DNA of 64,000 nt from Flexistipes sp. (GTDB lineage: Bacteria; Chrysiogenota; Deferribacteres; Deferribacterales; Flexistipitaceae): assembly GCF_036172515.1 (NCBI RefSeq), contig NZ_JAXKVW010000002.1, positions 186,001 through 250,000 of the forward strand, given 5' to 3'. The notes beneath the pieces were generated by a model that did not search any database, was not told where the DNA came from, and saw only the letters and a list, made by a program, of their open reading frames with translations. This document shows, one piece after another, positions 44,343 to 53,516 of this stretch (within the stretch, counting starts at the first letter, position 1; the number at the start of each line of letters is the position of its first letter). A program made the position numbers and the translations under genes.

Positions 44343-44640
44343 AACATAATAACCCAATAACCAAGAATAACAACAAATAACTATTAATACACAATGAATA
44401 ACCAGCAATAACTAAGAATTAACTACGAATAACTATGAGATTACTTAAATCATAAACATTCTATACTTCCCCAAACCGCACTCTCTCAACCATCTCAACT
44501 TTATCAACCACATCAACGGTTTCAACCGTCTCAACCACCTCAACTTTTTCAACCTCTTCAACCTATACCTATACCTATACCTGTACCTGTACCTGTGCCT
44601 TTCCCTCTACCTCAACCTTTGCCTCTGCCTTTCCCCGCCT
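44343..44640 (+). repeat. 10-mer, 9-mer and 6-mer repeats between cassettes 1 and 2
   Basis: Starts with about eight AATAACNANN decamers (44347-44440; AATAACCAAG, AATAACAACA, AATAACTATT and others). Then 9-mers NTCAACNNN (about 44484-44565) with the palindrome at 44516-44529. Then about twelve CCTNNR hexamers: three CCTATA, CCTGTA, CCTGTA, CCTGTG, CCTTTC, CCTCTA, CCTCAA, CCTTTG, CCTCTG, CCTTTC. The order 10-9-6 is as in cassette 1, but the number of hexamers differs. Confidence 0.85.
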
Positions 44641-44646
44641 TTCCCC

Positions 44647-44675
44647 TTGCAATCCCCTGCCGGTATTACTATAAT
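44647..44675 (+). promoter_or_regulatory. Promoter of MntA/HepT cassette 2 (constant block)
   Basis: TTGCAA (44647-44652), 17-bp spacer, TATAAT (44670-44675), identical to cassette 1 in all hexamer positions. Confidence 0.75.
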
Positions 44676-44708
44676 TATTATTAACCTCCACAACAAAGGA
44701 GCTCAGAC

Positions 44709-45020
44709 ATGCCCGCTGCAAAAAATGAGCTGACAAAAGAGCAGATTCTTCAATACTTACGTGAACATAAAAAAGAATTATATGAGAAATATGGTGTCCG
44801 GAAAATCGGACTTTTCGGCAGCTATGCAAGGAATGAAAACAAAAAAAGCAGTGATATAGACATAGTCGTAGAGTTAGAAAGTGACAATAAATTCAGAAGT
44901 TTTTTTGAGCTAAAATATTATCTGGAAGAATCTTTAGATATGGAAGTAGATTTAGGTATAGAAAGTGCTGTAAAAAAGGAAGTGAGAAACCAGATAAACC
45001 GGGATATAATCTATGTATAA
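44709..45020 (+). CDS. mntA: MntA-like nucleotidyltransferase antitoxin, cassette 2
   Basis: 103-aa nucleotidyltransferase with GSYARNENKKSSDID (GS-X10-D-X-D). Residues 4-40 match cassettes 1 and 4 exactly; the rest is different (VVELESDNKFRSFFELKYYLEESLD), so it is a different allele downstream of a shared head. Overlaps hepT by 8 nt (ATGTATAA). Confidence 0.87.
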   Translation: MPAAKNELTKEQILQYLREHKKELYEKYGVRKIGLFGSYARNENKKSSDIDIVVELESDNKFRSFFELKYYLEESLDMEVDLGIESAVKKEVRNQINRDIIYV

Positions 45021-45360
45021 TCGTGATATAAATCTTTATATAAATGATATCCTCGATTCAGCAGAAGCTATTAAAGATTTTGTCGATAATATGGACTATG
45101 AAGATTTTTGCAATGACAGAAAAACTTTCAGTGCTACAATAAGGGAGTATATTGTAATTGGAGAGGCTATATCGTCAATTATGGAGATATTGGAGAAAAA
45201 GTTCCCTAAGTATCCTTGGCGGATGATTAAAGATTTTAGAAACTTTATTGTACATGAGTATTTTGGCATTGATAAAAAAATTGTCTGGGATTTAACTTCA
45301 AAAGAACTTGATGAACTGATAAAAAACATTCAAATTCTGAAAAAAGATTACGACATTTAA
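45013..45360 (+). CDS. hepT: HepT-like HEPN ribonuclease toxin, cassette 2
   Basis: 115-aa HEPN protein with RX4HXY as RNFIVHEYF and the DRKTFSATIREYIVIGEA motif. It is clearly different in sequence from the cassette 1 toxin. Intact frame, start ATG 45013 within the antitoxin end. Confidence 0.88.
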   Translation: MYNRDINLYINDILDSAEAIKDFVDNMDYEDFCNDRKTFSATIREYIVIGEAISSIMEILEKKFPKYPWRMIKDFRNFIVHEYFGIDKKIVWDLTSKELDELIKNIQILKKDYDI

Positions 45361-45640
45361 AAAAACAACGAGTAATAAATAACAGCCCCGTCTCAACCAT
45401 ATCAACTTCCTCAACCTCCTCAACTTTATCAACATGTTTCGTCCTTGTCCCTTGAACCTTGCTCCTCGGCCCTTTAAACTTAGTTCAATCTCAACCTTAT
45501 CAACTCTTTCAACCTCTTCAACCTATACCTATACCTTTACCTCAGCCTTTGCCTGTCTCACATCTCACGTCTAACGTTTTACGCTTTACGCATCACGCAT
45601 TACTCATCACGGCCTTCTCCACTTAGCACTTAGCACTTTT
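45361..45640 (+). repeat. 9-, 6- and 7-mer repeats after cassette 2
   Basis: Short decamer remnant (GTAATAAATAACAGC, ~45370), then NTCAACNNN 9-mers (45390-45435 and 45487-45525), CCTATA/CCTTTA hexamers (45525-45553), and from about 45555 heptamers of form NTNACGN (CTCACAT, CTCACGT, CTAACGT, TTTACGC, TTTACGC, ATCACGC, ATTACTC, ATCACGG), then two TTAGCAC units. There is no MntA gene behind this array; the AAA+ regulator follows instead. Confidence 0.8.
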
Positions 45641-45645
45641 TCTCC

Positions 45646-45673
45646 TTGACACTCCCTTCTTTTTTGGTAGAAT
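45646..45673 (+). promoter_or_regulatory. Predicted sigma-70 promoter of the AAA+ regulator
   Basis: TTGACA (45646-45651), 16-bp spacer, TAGAAT (45668-45673), about 30 bp before the coding start. Confidence 0.6.
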
Positions 45674-45703
45674 CAGTTATGTTTTTGACAAATTCCGTCA
45701 TAT

Positions 45704-46666
45704 TTGGTGGTTCATTTGAGCGCTAATGTTAATACTGTAAGCAACATTATTGGTGCCAATTCAGGCTTGAAGAGTGTTTTGGATAAAATCCATGAATATG
45801 CACATCTTGATCAGCCTATTACGCTTCTGGCAGAGAACGGAGCCGGCAAGGAAGCTATAGCAAGGGCTATACATAAAGCTTCCAAGAGATCCTCAGCAAC
45901 ATTTATCAGGGTAAACAGTGCTTCCGTACCAAAAAGCCTGCAGTGGGAATATCTGTTCGGTGATAACAATGCTCAAAGCAGAGAAAACATGGGCTGGTTT
46001 GGTAAAGCACACAGAGGCACCCTTCTCCTTGATGAAGTAGGCTCCCTTTCAAACGATTCCCAGTCCAGTCTGCTTGAAGTCATATCAAACGGCACTCTTA
46101 CAAATAAATCAGATAAGCCTGTAAGCATTGACGTGAGGCTTGTGGTTTCAGTCAGCGATAATATTCAGGAAATGATTAAGAAAGGTCTCTTTCTATCAGA
46201 ATTATGGGAGCGTTTATCCGTTTTTACCATTGAAATCCCGCCTTTGAGAAAACGTCTGGACGATATAGCCGATCTGGCCGATTATTTTGCAAAAAGGGCA
46301 GCAGAGAGACTGGGATTTTATCCACGCTCTCTTTCGGAATATGATGTTAAAGTTTTAAAATCCTACGGGTGGCCGGGTAATGTGAGAGAGCTTGCTTCGG
46401 TGATGGAGAGGGCGGTTATACTTGGCGAAGGAAAAACCCTTAAAATAAAAGAGGCTTTAGGCGGCGGCTTTGAAGATATTTCTGAGATTAAGCCTTTGGA
46501 TACAGTTATTAAAAATCATATAGAGAAAGTTCTGCGGCACTGTAAAGGACAGGTGGAGGGTAGAAACGGAGCCGCTCATCTTTTACAGATTAATCCCAAT
46601 ACGCTGCGTGGAAAGATGAAAAAGTTGAATATCGATCCCAATGAATTCAGGGAGGAACATAAATGA
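45704..46666 (+). CDS. AAA+ transcriptional regulator without GAFTGA motif
   Basis: 320-aa protein with the central AAA+ domain of NtrC-type activators and a C-terminal Fis-type helix-turn-helix (NGAAHLLQINPNTLRGKMKKL). Walker A is AENGAGKE (GENGTGKE normally), Walker B LLLDEVG, and the arginine-finger region ELWERLSVFTIEIPPLRKR. The sigma-54 contact loop GAFTGA is missing: the region reads YLFGDNNAQSRENMGWFG. There is no receiver or sensor domain. It overlaps the permease gene by 4 nt (ATGA). Probably a repressor or a sigma-54-independent regulator of sulfate genes. TTG start; a GTG at 45707 is an alternative. Confidence 0.8.
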   Translation: MVVHLSANVNTVSNIIGANSGLKSVLDKIHEYAHLDQPITLLAENGAGKEAIARAIHKASKRSSATFIRVNSASVPKSLQWEYLFGDNNAQSRENMGWFGKAHRGTLLLDEVGSLSNDSQSSLLEVISNGTLTNKSDKPVSIDVRLVVSVSDNIQEMIKKGLFLSELWERLSVFTIEIPPLRKRLDDIADLADYFAKRAAERLGFYPRSLSEYDVKVLKSYGWPGNVRELASVMERAVILGEGKTLKIKEALGGGFEDISEIKPLDTVIKNHIEKVLRHCKGQVEGRNGAAHLLQINPNTLRGKMKKLNIDPNEFREEHK

Positions 46667-48435
46667 CTCCTGAAATTGCCTTTACGCTGATAATTTTAGT
46701 CTTGATGATTCTGGGAATGGTTTTTGAGTGGTTTGCTCCTGATGTGATAATGTTCAGCGCACTGGGTATTTTTCTTTTAACGGGTATACTGGATCCTGTT
46801 GACGCTCTCAGCGGTTTTTCAAATAAAGGTATGATGACTGTAGCTGTTTTGTTTCCCATAGCCTTTGCCGTACAAAAATCCGGATTCTTATCTGCAATGG
46901 CGGATCGTTTTATAGGTAAAGCCAAAGACGGTCGAAAATCCCTTCTTAAGATTATGCTCCCTGTATTCGGTCTTTCTTCCTTTTTAAATAATACACCGGT
47001 GGTGGCAATGTTTATCCCTACTGTAAGGGACTGGGCGCTTAAAAGTAAAATCTCACCTTCCAAGTTCCTGATTCCTCTTTCATATGCTTCTATTTTCGGC
47101 GGTATCTGCACTCTGATAGGCACTTCAACCAATCTTGTTGTAAGCGGGATGCTGTATGATTACAGAAATATTTCACTGAATATCTTTGATATTACACTGA
47201 TAGGTGTTCCATGCGCCATAGGCGGGTTTGCATTTATGATGTTTATCGGTCACAAACTGCTGCCTAACAAACCCGATCTTCTTAATTCGTTTGCCAAAGC
47301 AGGTATTGAATACCTTTATGAAATGAAAGTAAAAGGAGAAAATCTTACAGGAAAAACGGTTGAAACTGCAGGTTTGAGGAATTTGGAGGACATATACCTT
47401 GTAACACTTGTAAGAAATGGAAGTCAGATTTCACCGGTAAAACCATCGGAAAAATTATATAAAGATGACATACTTCTTTTCTCGGGCAAAGCCGACGGTA
47501 TTAAGAAATTACAGGCTATAGAAGGTCTTGAGCCCATACATGATGACGACTTTTGCAGAGAGTTGCTGGAGAAAGGCAAGGCAAGATTTACGGAAGTCGT
47601 TGTTTCAAATTCATCCCCAATGCTGGATAAGACAATTAAAGAGGGCAACTTCAGAAGCCGTTACGATGCTGCAGTGGTTGCTGTTCACAGACACGGGGAA
47701 AAACTGAACGAAGGCATAGGTAATCTGAAGCTTAAAGCAGGTGATACACTGTTATTGATAACGGGTGATGATTTTATAAATATCTGGAGTGGTTCCAGAG
47801 ATTTTTATCTTATAAGCAAAGGTGATAAGATACCGATTGTTGATAAGCGCAAATCGTGGATATCACTTATTTCGGTACTTGCAATGATATTGTCTGCTAC
47901 TTTTGGTATCACAAGTATTTTTACTGCTGCATTTGTGGTTTTGGTAGTGCTTTTGCTCACCAAAACACTTTCCGTATTTGAGGCGAGAAGATCACTGGAA
48001 TTGAACGTTATAATAGTTATTGCAGCAGCCCTCGGAGTAAGCAAAGCACTGGAGCAGACAGGAACTGCAGGTTATCTGGCTTCTTTTATTGTTAATTCTG
48101 TGGGAAGTTTCGGAAATATCGGCTATCTGGCTGCTATATATTTTTCAACGACTCTTTTGACTGAAATTATTACCAATAATGCCGCAGCAGCCCTGGTGTT
48201 TCCCATCGCCATGTCCCTTTCTGCACAGTTAGGACTCAGCCCTATGCCCTTTGCCATGGCTATTGCTGTTGCAGCCTCGGCCAGCTTTTCCACACCTTTA
48301 GGTTATCAGACAAATCTTATGGTTTACGGCCCGGGGGGATACAAGTTCAGTGACTTTTTAAAAATTGGCATTCCTCTGAATTTAACATACATGATTATTT
48401 CAGTAATACTAATACCGTTTATATGGAGCTTTTAA
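46663..48435 (+). CDS. SLC13-family permease with two TrkA-C domains (likely sulfate)
   Basis: 590-aa membrane protein of the DASS/ArsB superfamily. It has about 11 hydrophobic segments split by a soluble middle region (~205-385) with two TrkA-C domains (KVKGENLTGKTVETAG... and VVVSNSSPMLDKTIKEGNFRSRYDAAVVAV). Membrane motifs are LNNTPVVAMFIPTV, GTSTNLVVSGML and TEIITNNAAAALVFPIA. This is the layout of sulfate transporters such as SAC1-like/SLT. Location beside cysQ, cysD and cysNC supports sulfate uptake. Confidence 0.88.
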   Translation: MTPEIAFTLIILVLMILGMVFEWFAPDVIMFSALGIFLLTGILDPVDALSGFSNKGMMTVAVLFPIAFAVQKSGFLSAMADRFIGKAKDGRKSLLKIMLPVFGLSSFLNNTPVVAMFIPTVRDWALKSKISPSKFLIPLSYASIFGGICTLIGTSTNLVVSGMLYDYRNISLNIFDITLIGVPCAIGGFAFMMFIGHKLLPNKPDLLNSFAKAGIEYLYEMKVKGENLTGKTVETAGLRNLEDIYLVTLVRNGSQISPVKPSEKLYKDDILLFSGKADGIKKLQAIEGLEPIHDDDFCRELLEKGKARFTEVVVSNSSPMLDKTIKEGNFRSRYDAAVVAVHRHGEKLNEGIGNLKLKAGDTLLLITGDDFINIWSGSRDFYLISKGDKIPIVDKRKSWISLISVLAMILSATFGITSIFTAAFVVLVVLLLTKTLSVFEARRSLELNVIIVIAAALGVSKALEQTGTAGYLASFIVNSVGSFGNIGYLAAIYFSTTLLTEIITNNAAAALVFPIAMSLSAQLGLSPMPFAMAIAVAASASFSTPLGYQTNLMVYGPGGYKFSDFLKIGIPLNLTYMIISVILIPFIWSF

Positions 48436-48472
48436 TGTGTCCACATATTTACCAGTCTCCGGCTGGTGCTAT

Positions 48473-49291
48473 ATGACAAATGAATTGATGGAAGAAATTA
48501 TCCGGGTTGCAGTTGAAGCCGGCGAGAGAATTATGAAAATTTATGAAGGTGATATCCGGATTGAGCACAAGGAGGATTCCAGCCCTCTTACTGAGGCTGA
48601 CAGGCGCTCTCACGAACATATTGTTTCAGAGCTTAAAAAGATAACACCTGAAATTCCGGTTTTATCTGAGGAATCTGCGGATATCAGCTGGCAAAAGAGA
48701 AAAAGCTGGGGTGAATACTGGCTTGTGGATCCTTTGGACGGCACAAAAGAATTTATAAAAAAGAACGGTGAATTTACCGTAAATATTGCTTTGATAAAAG
48801 AAAACGCCCCCGCTGCAGGTGTTGTGGTCATCCCTGCTCAAAAACTAATCTACCGGGCTGATATAAAGAACGGAGCTTTTAGAAGAAATTATGACGGGGC
48901 TGAAACAAAGCTGACGGCTGATAATAATCTAAATACAGATAATCTGAAAATCGTTGGCAGCAGGTCACATCAGAGTGAGCTTATGCAGACATTTGTTTCA
49001 AATTTTGAAAATTATGAGATTGTAGCTGCAGGGAGCTCTCTGAAATTCTGTCTCTTAGCCGAAGGCAAAGCCGATGTTTATCCGAGATTCGGTCCCACAT
49101 CTGAATGGGATACAGCAGCCGGTCAATGCGTCTTGGAATGTGCCGGCGGAGTTGTACTCGATAATGCTGGCAACAAACTGAAATACAATACAAAAGATTC
49201 CGTGCTGAATCCTTATTTTATCGGAATGAGAGAATACAATGAAACTGTTTTAAGTTGGTTTAAGGCGTTAAATAAGGTACTTAATGCTTAG
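48473..49291 (+). CDS. cysQ: 3'(2'),5'-bisphosphate nucleotidase CysQ
   Basis: 272-aa inositol-monophosphatase-family enzyme that removes PAP, a product of PAPS use. Metal motifs include EEIIRVAVEAGERIMKIY, SPLTEADRRSHEHI, LSEES and WLVDPLDGTKEFI (WVDPLDGT type, near residue 84), and C-terminal SEWDTAAGQCVL. ATG 48473 is chosen; an in-frame GTG at 48437 would read through a fragment of the dispersed repeat (CCACATATTTACCAG...CTGGTG). No strong RBS is visible. It follows the permease by 37 bp. Confidence 0.92.
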   Translation: MTNELMEEIIRVAVEAGERIMKIYEGDIRIEHKEDSSPLTEADRRSHEHIVSELKKITPEIPVLSEESADISWQKRKSWGEYWLVDPLDGTKEFIKKNGEFTVNIALIKENAPAAGVVVIPAQKLIYRADIKNGAFRRNYDGAETKLTADNNLNTDNLKIVGSRSHQSELMQTFVSNFENYEIVAAGSSLKFCLLAEGKADVYPRFGPTSEWDTAAGQCVLECAGGVVLDNAGNKLKYNTKDSVLNPYFIGMREYNETVLSWFKALNKVLNA

Positions 49292-49519
49292 TCTTTGAGG
49301 TATTTGATGTATTTGATGTAATTGAAGGGCTAAGGAGCAAGGGCCTAGGGGCAAGGCGGGAGAAGGTAGAGGTAAAGGTTAAGGTTAAGGTACAGGTTGA
49401 AAAAGTTGAGAGGGTTGAGGAAGTTAAGATAAGAGTACTAAATACTAAGTGTTAAGATTTAAATAACACTATATCAACCTTGAACTTTGAACGGAGAACG
49501 AAAAGAGGAGTAAAATTTT
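49292..49519 (+). repeat. Reversed-orientation repeat array upstream of cysD
   Basis: Purine-rich on the plus strand. Hexamer-like units GGTAGA, GGTAAA, GGTTAA, GGTTAA, GGTACA (about 49366-49395) are followed by 9-mers GTTGAAAAA, GTTGAGAGG, GTTGAGGAA (49398-49425). These are the reverse complement of the arrays before the MntA/HepT cassettes. A GAGGAG RBS for cysD lies at its right edge. Confidence 0.65.
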
Positions 49520-50431
49520 ATGATTTCAGATTACAAACTTACACATTTAAAAGAGCTTGAAGCCGAAAGTATCCACATCATACGGGAAGCGGTGGCTGAG
49601 TCCGAAAATCCCGTAATGCTGTATTCAATAGGAAAGGATTCATCCGTCATGCTGCATCTTGCCTTAAAAGCTTTTTATCCGGGCAAGCCGCCTTTTCCCC
49701 TTATGCATGTCGATACCACATGGAAATTTAAGGATATGATAACGTTTCGAGACCGAAGGGCTGAAGAGCTTGGGCTGGATTTGATAGTCCATATTAATGA
49801 GGAAGGTGTTAAACAGAATATCAACCCTTTCATACATGGCAGTAAAGTTCACACGGATATCATGAAAACGGAGGCTTTGAAACAAGCTCTGGATAAGTAC
49901 AAATTTGATGCCGTTTTCGGCGGCGCCAGGAGGGATGAGGAAAAATCCAGGGCAAAAGAGCGTGTTTTCTCATTCAGAGATGAGAAGCACAGGTGGGATC
50001 CCAAAAATCAGCGCCCCGAACTCTGGAATATTTACAATTGTAAAATCAAAAAAGGTGAAAGTATAAGGGTATTTCCCCTATCCAACTGGACGGAGCTGGA
50101 TGTATGGCTTTACGTTTATCTGGAAAATATACCGGTTGTGCCCCTGTATCTTGCCAAAAAACGTCCCGTGGTGGAAAGAGACGGAGTCTGGATTCTCGTG
50201 GATGATGACAGAATCCCCCTTGGGAAGAATGAAAAGCCACAGTACGAAATGGTAAGATTCAGGACACTCGGCTGCTATCCATTAACCGGTGCGGTTAAAT
50301 CTGAAGCTGCAACGCTTCCCGAAGTTATTCAGGAGATGCTTTTGACAAAAGTTTCCGAACGCCAGGGCAGAGTGATCGACTTTGATCAGGCAGGCTCTAT
50401 GGAAAAAAAGAAGATTGAAGGATACTTTTAG
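49520..50431 (+). CDS. cysD: Sulfate adenylyltransferase subunit 2
   Basis: 303-aa ATP-sulfurylase small subunit that makes APS from ATP and sulfate with CysN. The PP-loop is [14 protein letters not shown] (near residues 43-56), followed by [27 protein letters not shown] and [11 protein letters not shown]. Full length. cysN follows after 374 bp of repeats. Confidence 0.95.
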   Translation: MISDYKLTHLKELEAESIHIIREAVAESENPVMLYSIGKDSSVMLHLALKAFYPGKPPFPLMHVDTTWKFKDMITFRDRRAEELGLDLIVHINEEGVKQNINPFIHGSKVHTDIMKTEALKQALDKYKFDAVFGGARRDEEKSRAKERVFSFRDEKHRWDPKNQRPELWNIYNCKIKKGESIRVFPLSNWTELDVWLYVYLENIPVVPLYLAKKRPVVERDGVWILVDDDRIPLGKNEKPQYEMVRFRTLGCYPLTGAVKSEAATLPEVIQEMLLTKVSERQGRVIDFDQAGSMEKKKIEGYF

Positions 50432-50805
50432 TGTTAAGCACTAAGTGCTAAGTATTAAGCGCTAAGTTCAGAGGGCCGCGGGTCAAGGCCAGAGAAGACA
50501 GAGGTAGAGGCATAGGCATAGGCATAGGTATAGGTATAGGTATAGGTATAGGTAGAGATTTGGGCGGGTGTTAGATTTCTTTTCTGTCATCCCGAGCGAA
50601 GCCGAGGGATCTCTCTCTATGTACCAATAATTTCTGCGAATATGCTTACATAGACTTATATAGGTATTGAAATAGGATATATTGCAAAAGAAACAGGAAA
50701 TAATTGGGTTAATGAATCAAATGAAATTTTAAAAATGCTAAGCGGATTAGTTAACAACTTAACACTTAGCACTTAACGCTTAACACTAACACCGGAGGTT
50801 TTTTA
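50432..50805 (+). repeat. Mixed repeats between cysD and cysNC
   Basis: Three families in one gap: TTAAGCACTAAGTGCTAAGTA-type units (50432-50470); hexamers GGTAGA, three GGCATA and five GGTATA in a row (50500-50555); and a fragment of the dispersed element GTCATCCCGAGCGAAGCCGA (50586-50605). Another TTAACACTTAGCAC set is at 50755-50780. The large gap splits two genes that normally sit together. Confidence 0.8.
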
Positions 50806-52749
50806 ATGAGTCACCAATCGGATTTGATAGAAAAAGATATCATGGCTTACTTGAAAGAGCATGAAGAGAAAGAGCTGTTAAGATTTATCACATGCGGCAG
50901 TGTGGATGACGGAAAAAGTACGCTGATTGGAAGGCTGCTGCACGATTCCAAACTTATTTTTGAGGATCAGCTGGAGTCCATAAAAAAGGACAGCAAATAT
51001 AAAGGCTCTTCGGATGACAATCTGGATCTGGCATTAATTGTGGACGGCTTGCAGGCTGAAAGAGAACAGGGCATTACAATAGATGTTGCCTACAGGTACT
51101 TTTCCACAAAAAAAAGGAAATTTATCATAGCCGACACGCCGGGACACGAACAATATACGAGGAATATGGCGACCGGTGCCTCAAATGCCGAGCTTGCCGT
51201 TATCCTTATGGATGCATCCAAAGGGGTTTTGCCCCAGACGAAAAGACACACTTTCATAACCAGACTTCTCGGGATAAAATACCTTCTTGTAGCTGTGAAC
51301 AAAATGGATCTTGTGGATTACAGCGAAGATGTTTTTAAGCAAATTCAGAAAGATTATATGGATTTACTTTCACAGATTGAAAGCGGCCAGGAAAAGCCGG
51401 AAGTTGTTTTTGTCCCCATTTCTGCCCTTAAAGGTGACAATGTCGTTAATCTCAGCGATAGGACACCGTGGTATGAGGGTGTAAGTCTATTGCACAATCT
51501 TGAGAATATAAAAGTTGACGCTAATATAAATTTGAAGGATTTCAGATTTCCCGTTCAGTATGTTAACAGACCGCATTCTTCTTTCCGTGGTTATTCTGGT
51601 ATGGTGGCATCAGGAACAATAAAGGCAGGCGAAAGGATTACAGTTCTGCCTTCAAGGAAAGAATCTGTTGTTAAAGAAGTGGTTCCTGCCTATCACTCGG
51701 AAAGCGAAAAAAATGATTCACTGCAGACTATGGAAATAGCCTGGCCGCCGATGTCTATTACGCTTACTTTGGAAGACGAGCTGGATATCAGCAGGGGTGA
51801 TATGATTGTCAAGTCTGAAAATATCCCCGATGTCAGTGATTCCTTCTATGCAATGGTCATATGGATGAATGAAAATCCTTTGGTGAAAAACAGGCAGTAC
51901 GACATTAAAAGGGCTTCCACTTATACAAGCGGTTATGTTGAGGAAATATTGTACAAGGTCGATGTTAATACACTGCAAAAAAAGGATGCAGACTCACTAA
52001 AGCTTAATGAAATCGGATACTGTAAAATCAACCTCACTTCCCAGATTGCTTATGACAAATATGTGGACCATAAGCAGACGGGCAGTTTTATCTTCATAGA
52101 CAGACTTACCAATGTAACCTCCGGCGCAGGTCTTATTAAAGATAAAGCGGAAAGCAGGAATGTCGTATGGCATGAAACCAATGTGAGCAAAGAGGAGCGC
52201 ATTGCTATAAAGGGGCACAGTCCCTGCGTATTGTGGTTTACCGGCTTAAGCGGTGCAGGCAAGTCTACAATTGCAGGAGCGGTGGAATCTTACCTAAACC
52301 AAAACGGCGTGCATACCTATCTTCTGGATGGTGATAATGTCAGGCACGGATTAAACAAGGATCTGGGATTTTCAGAAGCCGACCGTGAGGAAAATATCAG
52401 AAGAATAGGCGAAGTTGCGAAACTGTTTTTGGATGCGGGCGTCATTGTACTCACGTCATTTATTTCCCCTTTCAGAAGAGACAGGGATAATGTGCGGAAT
52501 ATTGTGAATGATGATGAATTTGTGGAAGTTTTTGTGGATACGCCGCTGGACATTTGTGAGAAAAGGGATCCCAAAGGGCTTTACAAAAGAGCCAGAGCAG
52601 GTGAAATAAAGGAATTTACAGGTGTTGACTCCCCGTATGAAGAGCCGCATGCTCCGGAAATTCATCTGGAAACAAAAGATCTCAGCGTTGATAAAGCCGT
52701 GGAAAAAGTTATCGAACACCTCAAAAACGCCGGAATAATAAATCTTTAA
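50806..52749 (+). CDS. cysNC: Bifunctional sulfate adenylyltransferase subunit 1 / adenylylsulfate kinase
   Basis: 647-aa fusion protein. The CysN part is a GTPase: [26 protein letters not shown] and NKMDLVD in the first 170 residues, then two beta-barrels. From about residue 465 the CysC part has [15 protein letters not shown] and [16 protein letters not shown], and would phosphorylate APS to PAPS. Strong GGAGG precedes the ATG. The fused form is common in bacteria. With CysD it supplies PAPS; the APS/PAPS reductase is not in the window. Confidence 0.95.
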   Translation: MSHQSDLIEKDIMAYLKEHEEKELLRFITCGSVDDGKSTLIGRLLHDSKLIFEDQLESIKKDSKYKGSSDDNLDLALIVDGLQAEREQGITIDVAYRYFSTKKRKFIIADTPGHEQYTRNMATGASNAELAVILMDASKGVLPQTKRHTFITRLLGIKYLLVAVNKMDLVDYSEDVFKQIQKDYMDLLSQIESGQEKPEVVFVPISALKGDNVVNLSDRTPWYEGVSLLHNLENIKVDANINLKDFRFPVQYVNRPHSSFRGYSGMVASGTIKAGERITVLPSRKESVVKEVVPAYHSESEKNDSLQTMEIAWPPMSITLTLEDELDISRGDMIVKSENIPDVSDSFYAMVIWMNENPLVKNRQYDIKRASTYTSGYVEEILYKVDVNTLQKKDADSLKLNEIGYCKINLTSQIAYDKYVDHKQTGSFIFIDRLTNVTSGAGLIKDKAESRNVVWHETNVSKEERIAIKGHSPCVLWFTGLSGAGKSTIAGAVESYLNQNGVHTYLLDGDNVRHGLNKDLGFSEADREENIRRIGEVAKLFLDAGVIVLTSFISPFRRDRDNVRNIVNDDEFVEVFVDTPLDICEKRDPKGLYKRARAGEIKEFTGVDSPYEEPHAPEIHLETKDLSVDKAVEKVIEHLKNAGIINL

Positions 52750-52756
52750 GGTGGAT

Positions 52757-52782
52757 AGCTGGCGCTGGTGTTAGAGCCAGCT
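52757..52782 (+). terminator. Inverted repeat after cysNC
   Basis: AGCTGGC and GCCAGCT (7 bp) around a 12-nt loop, 7 nt after the stop. No T-run follows, so it is only a weak terminator candidate. Confidence 0.35.
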
Positions 52783-52834
52783 CCAGTTGCCTTACTTGTT
52801 GGTATAGATTCTAAATTTTACAGGTCGGGCCTTT

Positions 52835-53140
52835 TCAACCTCCTTCAACCGTCTCAACTCTCTCAACCGTCTCAACTTTATCAACCATATCAACGGTTTC
52901 AACCGTCTCAACCCCCTCAACTCTCTCAACCATCTCAACTTTCACGTCTTACGTCTCACGCCTCACGCCTTTCCCTCTACCTCAACCTTTGCCTCTGCCT
53001 TCTCAGGCCTCGGCCCTTTAAACTTAGTTTCAATCTCAACCCCCTCAACTCTCTCAACTTTTTCAACCTCTTCAACCTATACCTATACCTATACCTGTAC
53101 CTTTGCCTCAACCTCAACCTCTGCCTTTTCCCGCCTTTCC
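52835..53140 (+). repeat. 9-, 7- and 6-mer repeats before MntA/HepT cassette 3
   Basis: 9-mers NTCAACNNN (52837-52945) with the palindrome at 52893-52906, heptamers TTACGTC, TCACGCC, TCACGCC (52943-52968), hexamers (52970-53000), the CTCAGGCCTCGGCCCTTT motif (52999-53016), 9-mers again (53030-53080), then CCTATA, CCTATA, CCTATA, CCTGTA, CCTTTG, CCTCAA, CCTCAA, CCTCTG (53075-53124). No decamers here. An apparent 165-aa open frame across it is only the repeat read in triplets. Confidence 0.8.
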
Positions 53141-53142
53141 CC

Positions 53143-53171
53143 TTGCAATCCCCTGCCGGTATTACTATAAT
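53143..53171 (+). promoter_or_regulatory. Promoter of MntA/HepT cassette 3
   Basis: TTGCAA (53143-53148), 17-bp spacer, TATAAT (53166-53171), as in the other cassettes, though the 5' UTR differs slightly (ACTTATAATCTCC). Confidence 0.72.
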
Positions 53172-53204
53172 TACTTATAATCTCCACAAAAAAGGAGCTC
53201 AGAT

Positions 53205-53516
53205 ATGCCCGCTGCAAAAAACGAACGCACAAAAAAACAAACGCTTGAATATCTGCGGGAACTGAAACCTGAGCTGAAAAGACTCTATGGTATAAATGAG
53301 ATAGCTGTTTTTGGTTCCTTCGCCAGAGATAACGAGCCTGAATACAATGATATAGATATAATAATTATTGACATGGACAGAAAAAATGGCTTTTTAATTG
53401 CAAAAGCTAAAAGATATCTGACGGAAAAACTTAATAAGAATGTAGATATTGGGTTTTATAGTGTTATGAATCCGTATATAAAAAAAAATATTCAGGAAGA
53501 TATTATACATGTCTAA
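53205..53516 (+). CDS. mntA: MntA-like nucleotidyltransferase antitoxin, cassette 3
   Basis: 103-aa nucleotidyltransferase with GSFARDNEPEYNDID (GS-X10-D-X-D). Only the first few codons (MPAAKNE) match the other cassettes at DNA level. The rest is homologous but diverged, so here the constant head ends much earlier, near base 53222. Same 8-nt overlap with hepT. Confidence 0.86.
   Translation: MPAAKNERTKKQTLEYLRELKPELKRLYGINEIAVFGSFARDNEPEYNDIDIIIIDMDRKNGFLIAKAKRYLTEKLNKNVDIGFYSVMNPYIKKNIQEDIIHV

Noticed and set aside
43380-44640. Arrays considered as CRISPR
   Set aside because: Units are 6-10 nt with no spacers of 30-40 nt and no cas genes in the window.
46647-47132. Minus-strand frame opposite the SLC13 permease start
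   Set aside because: Antisense to a clear membrane transporter; composition is a shadow of it.
52768-53265. A 165-aa open frame across the array before cassette 3
   Set aside because: It is made of repeats read in triplets (periods 9 and 6 keep frame), has no RBS, and overlaps the promoter and start of the MntA gene.
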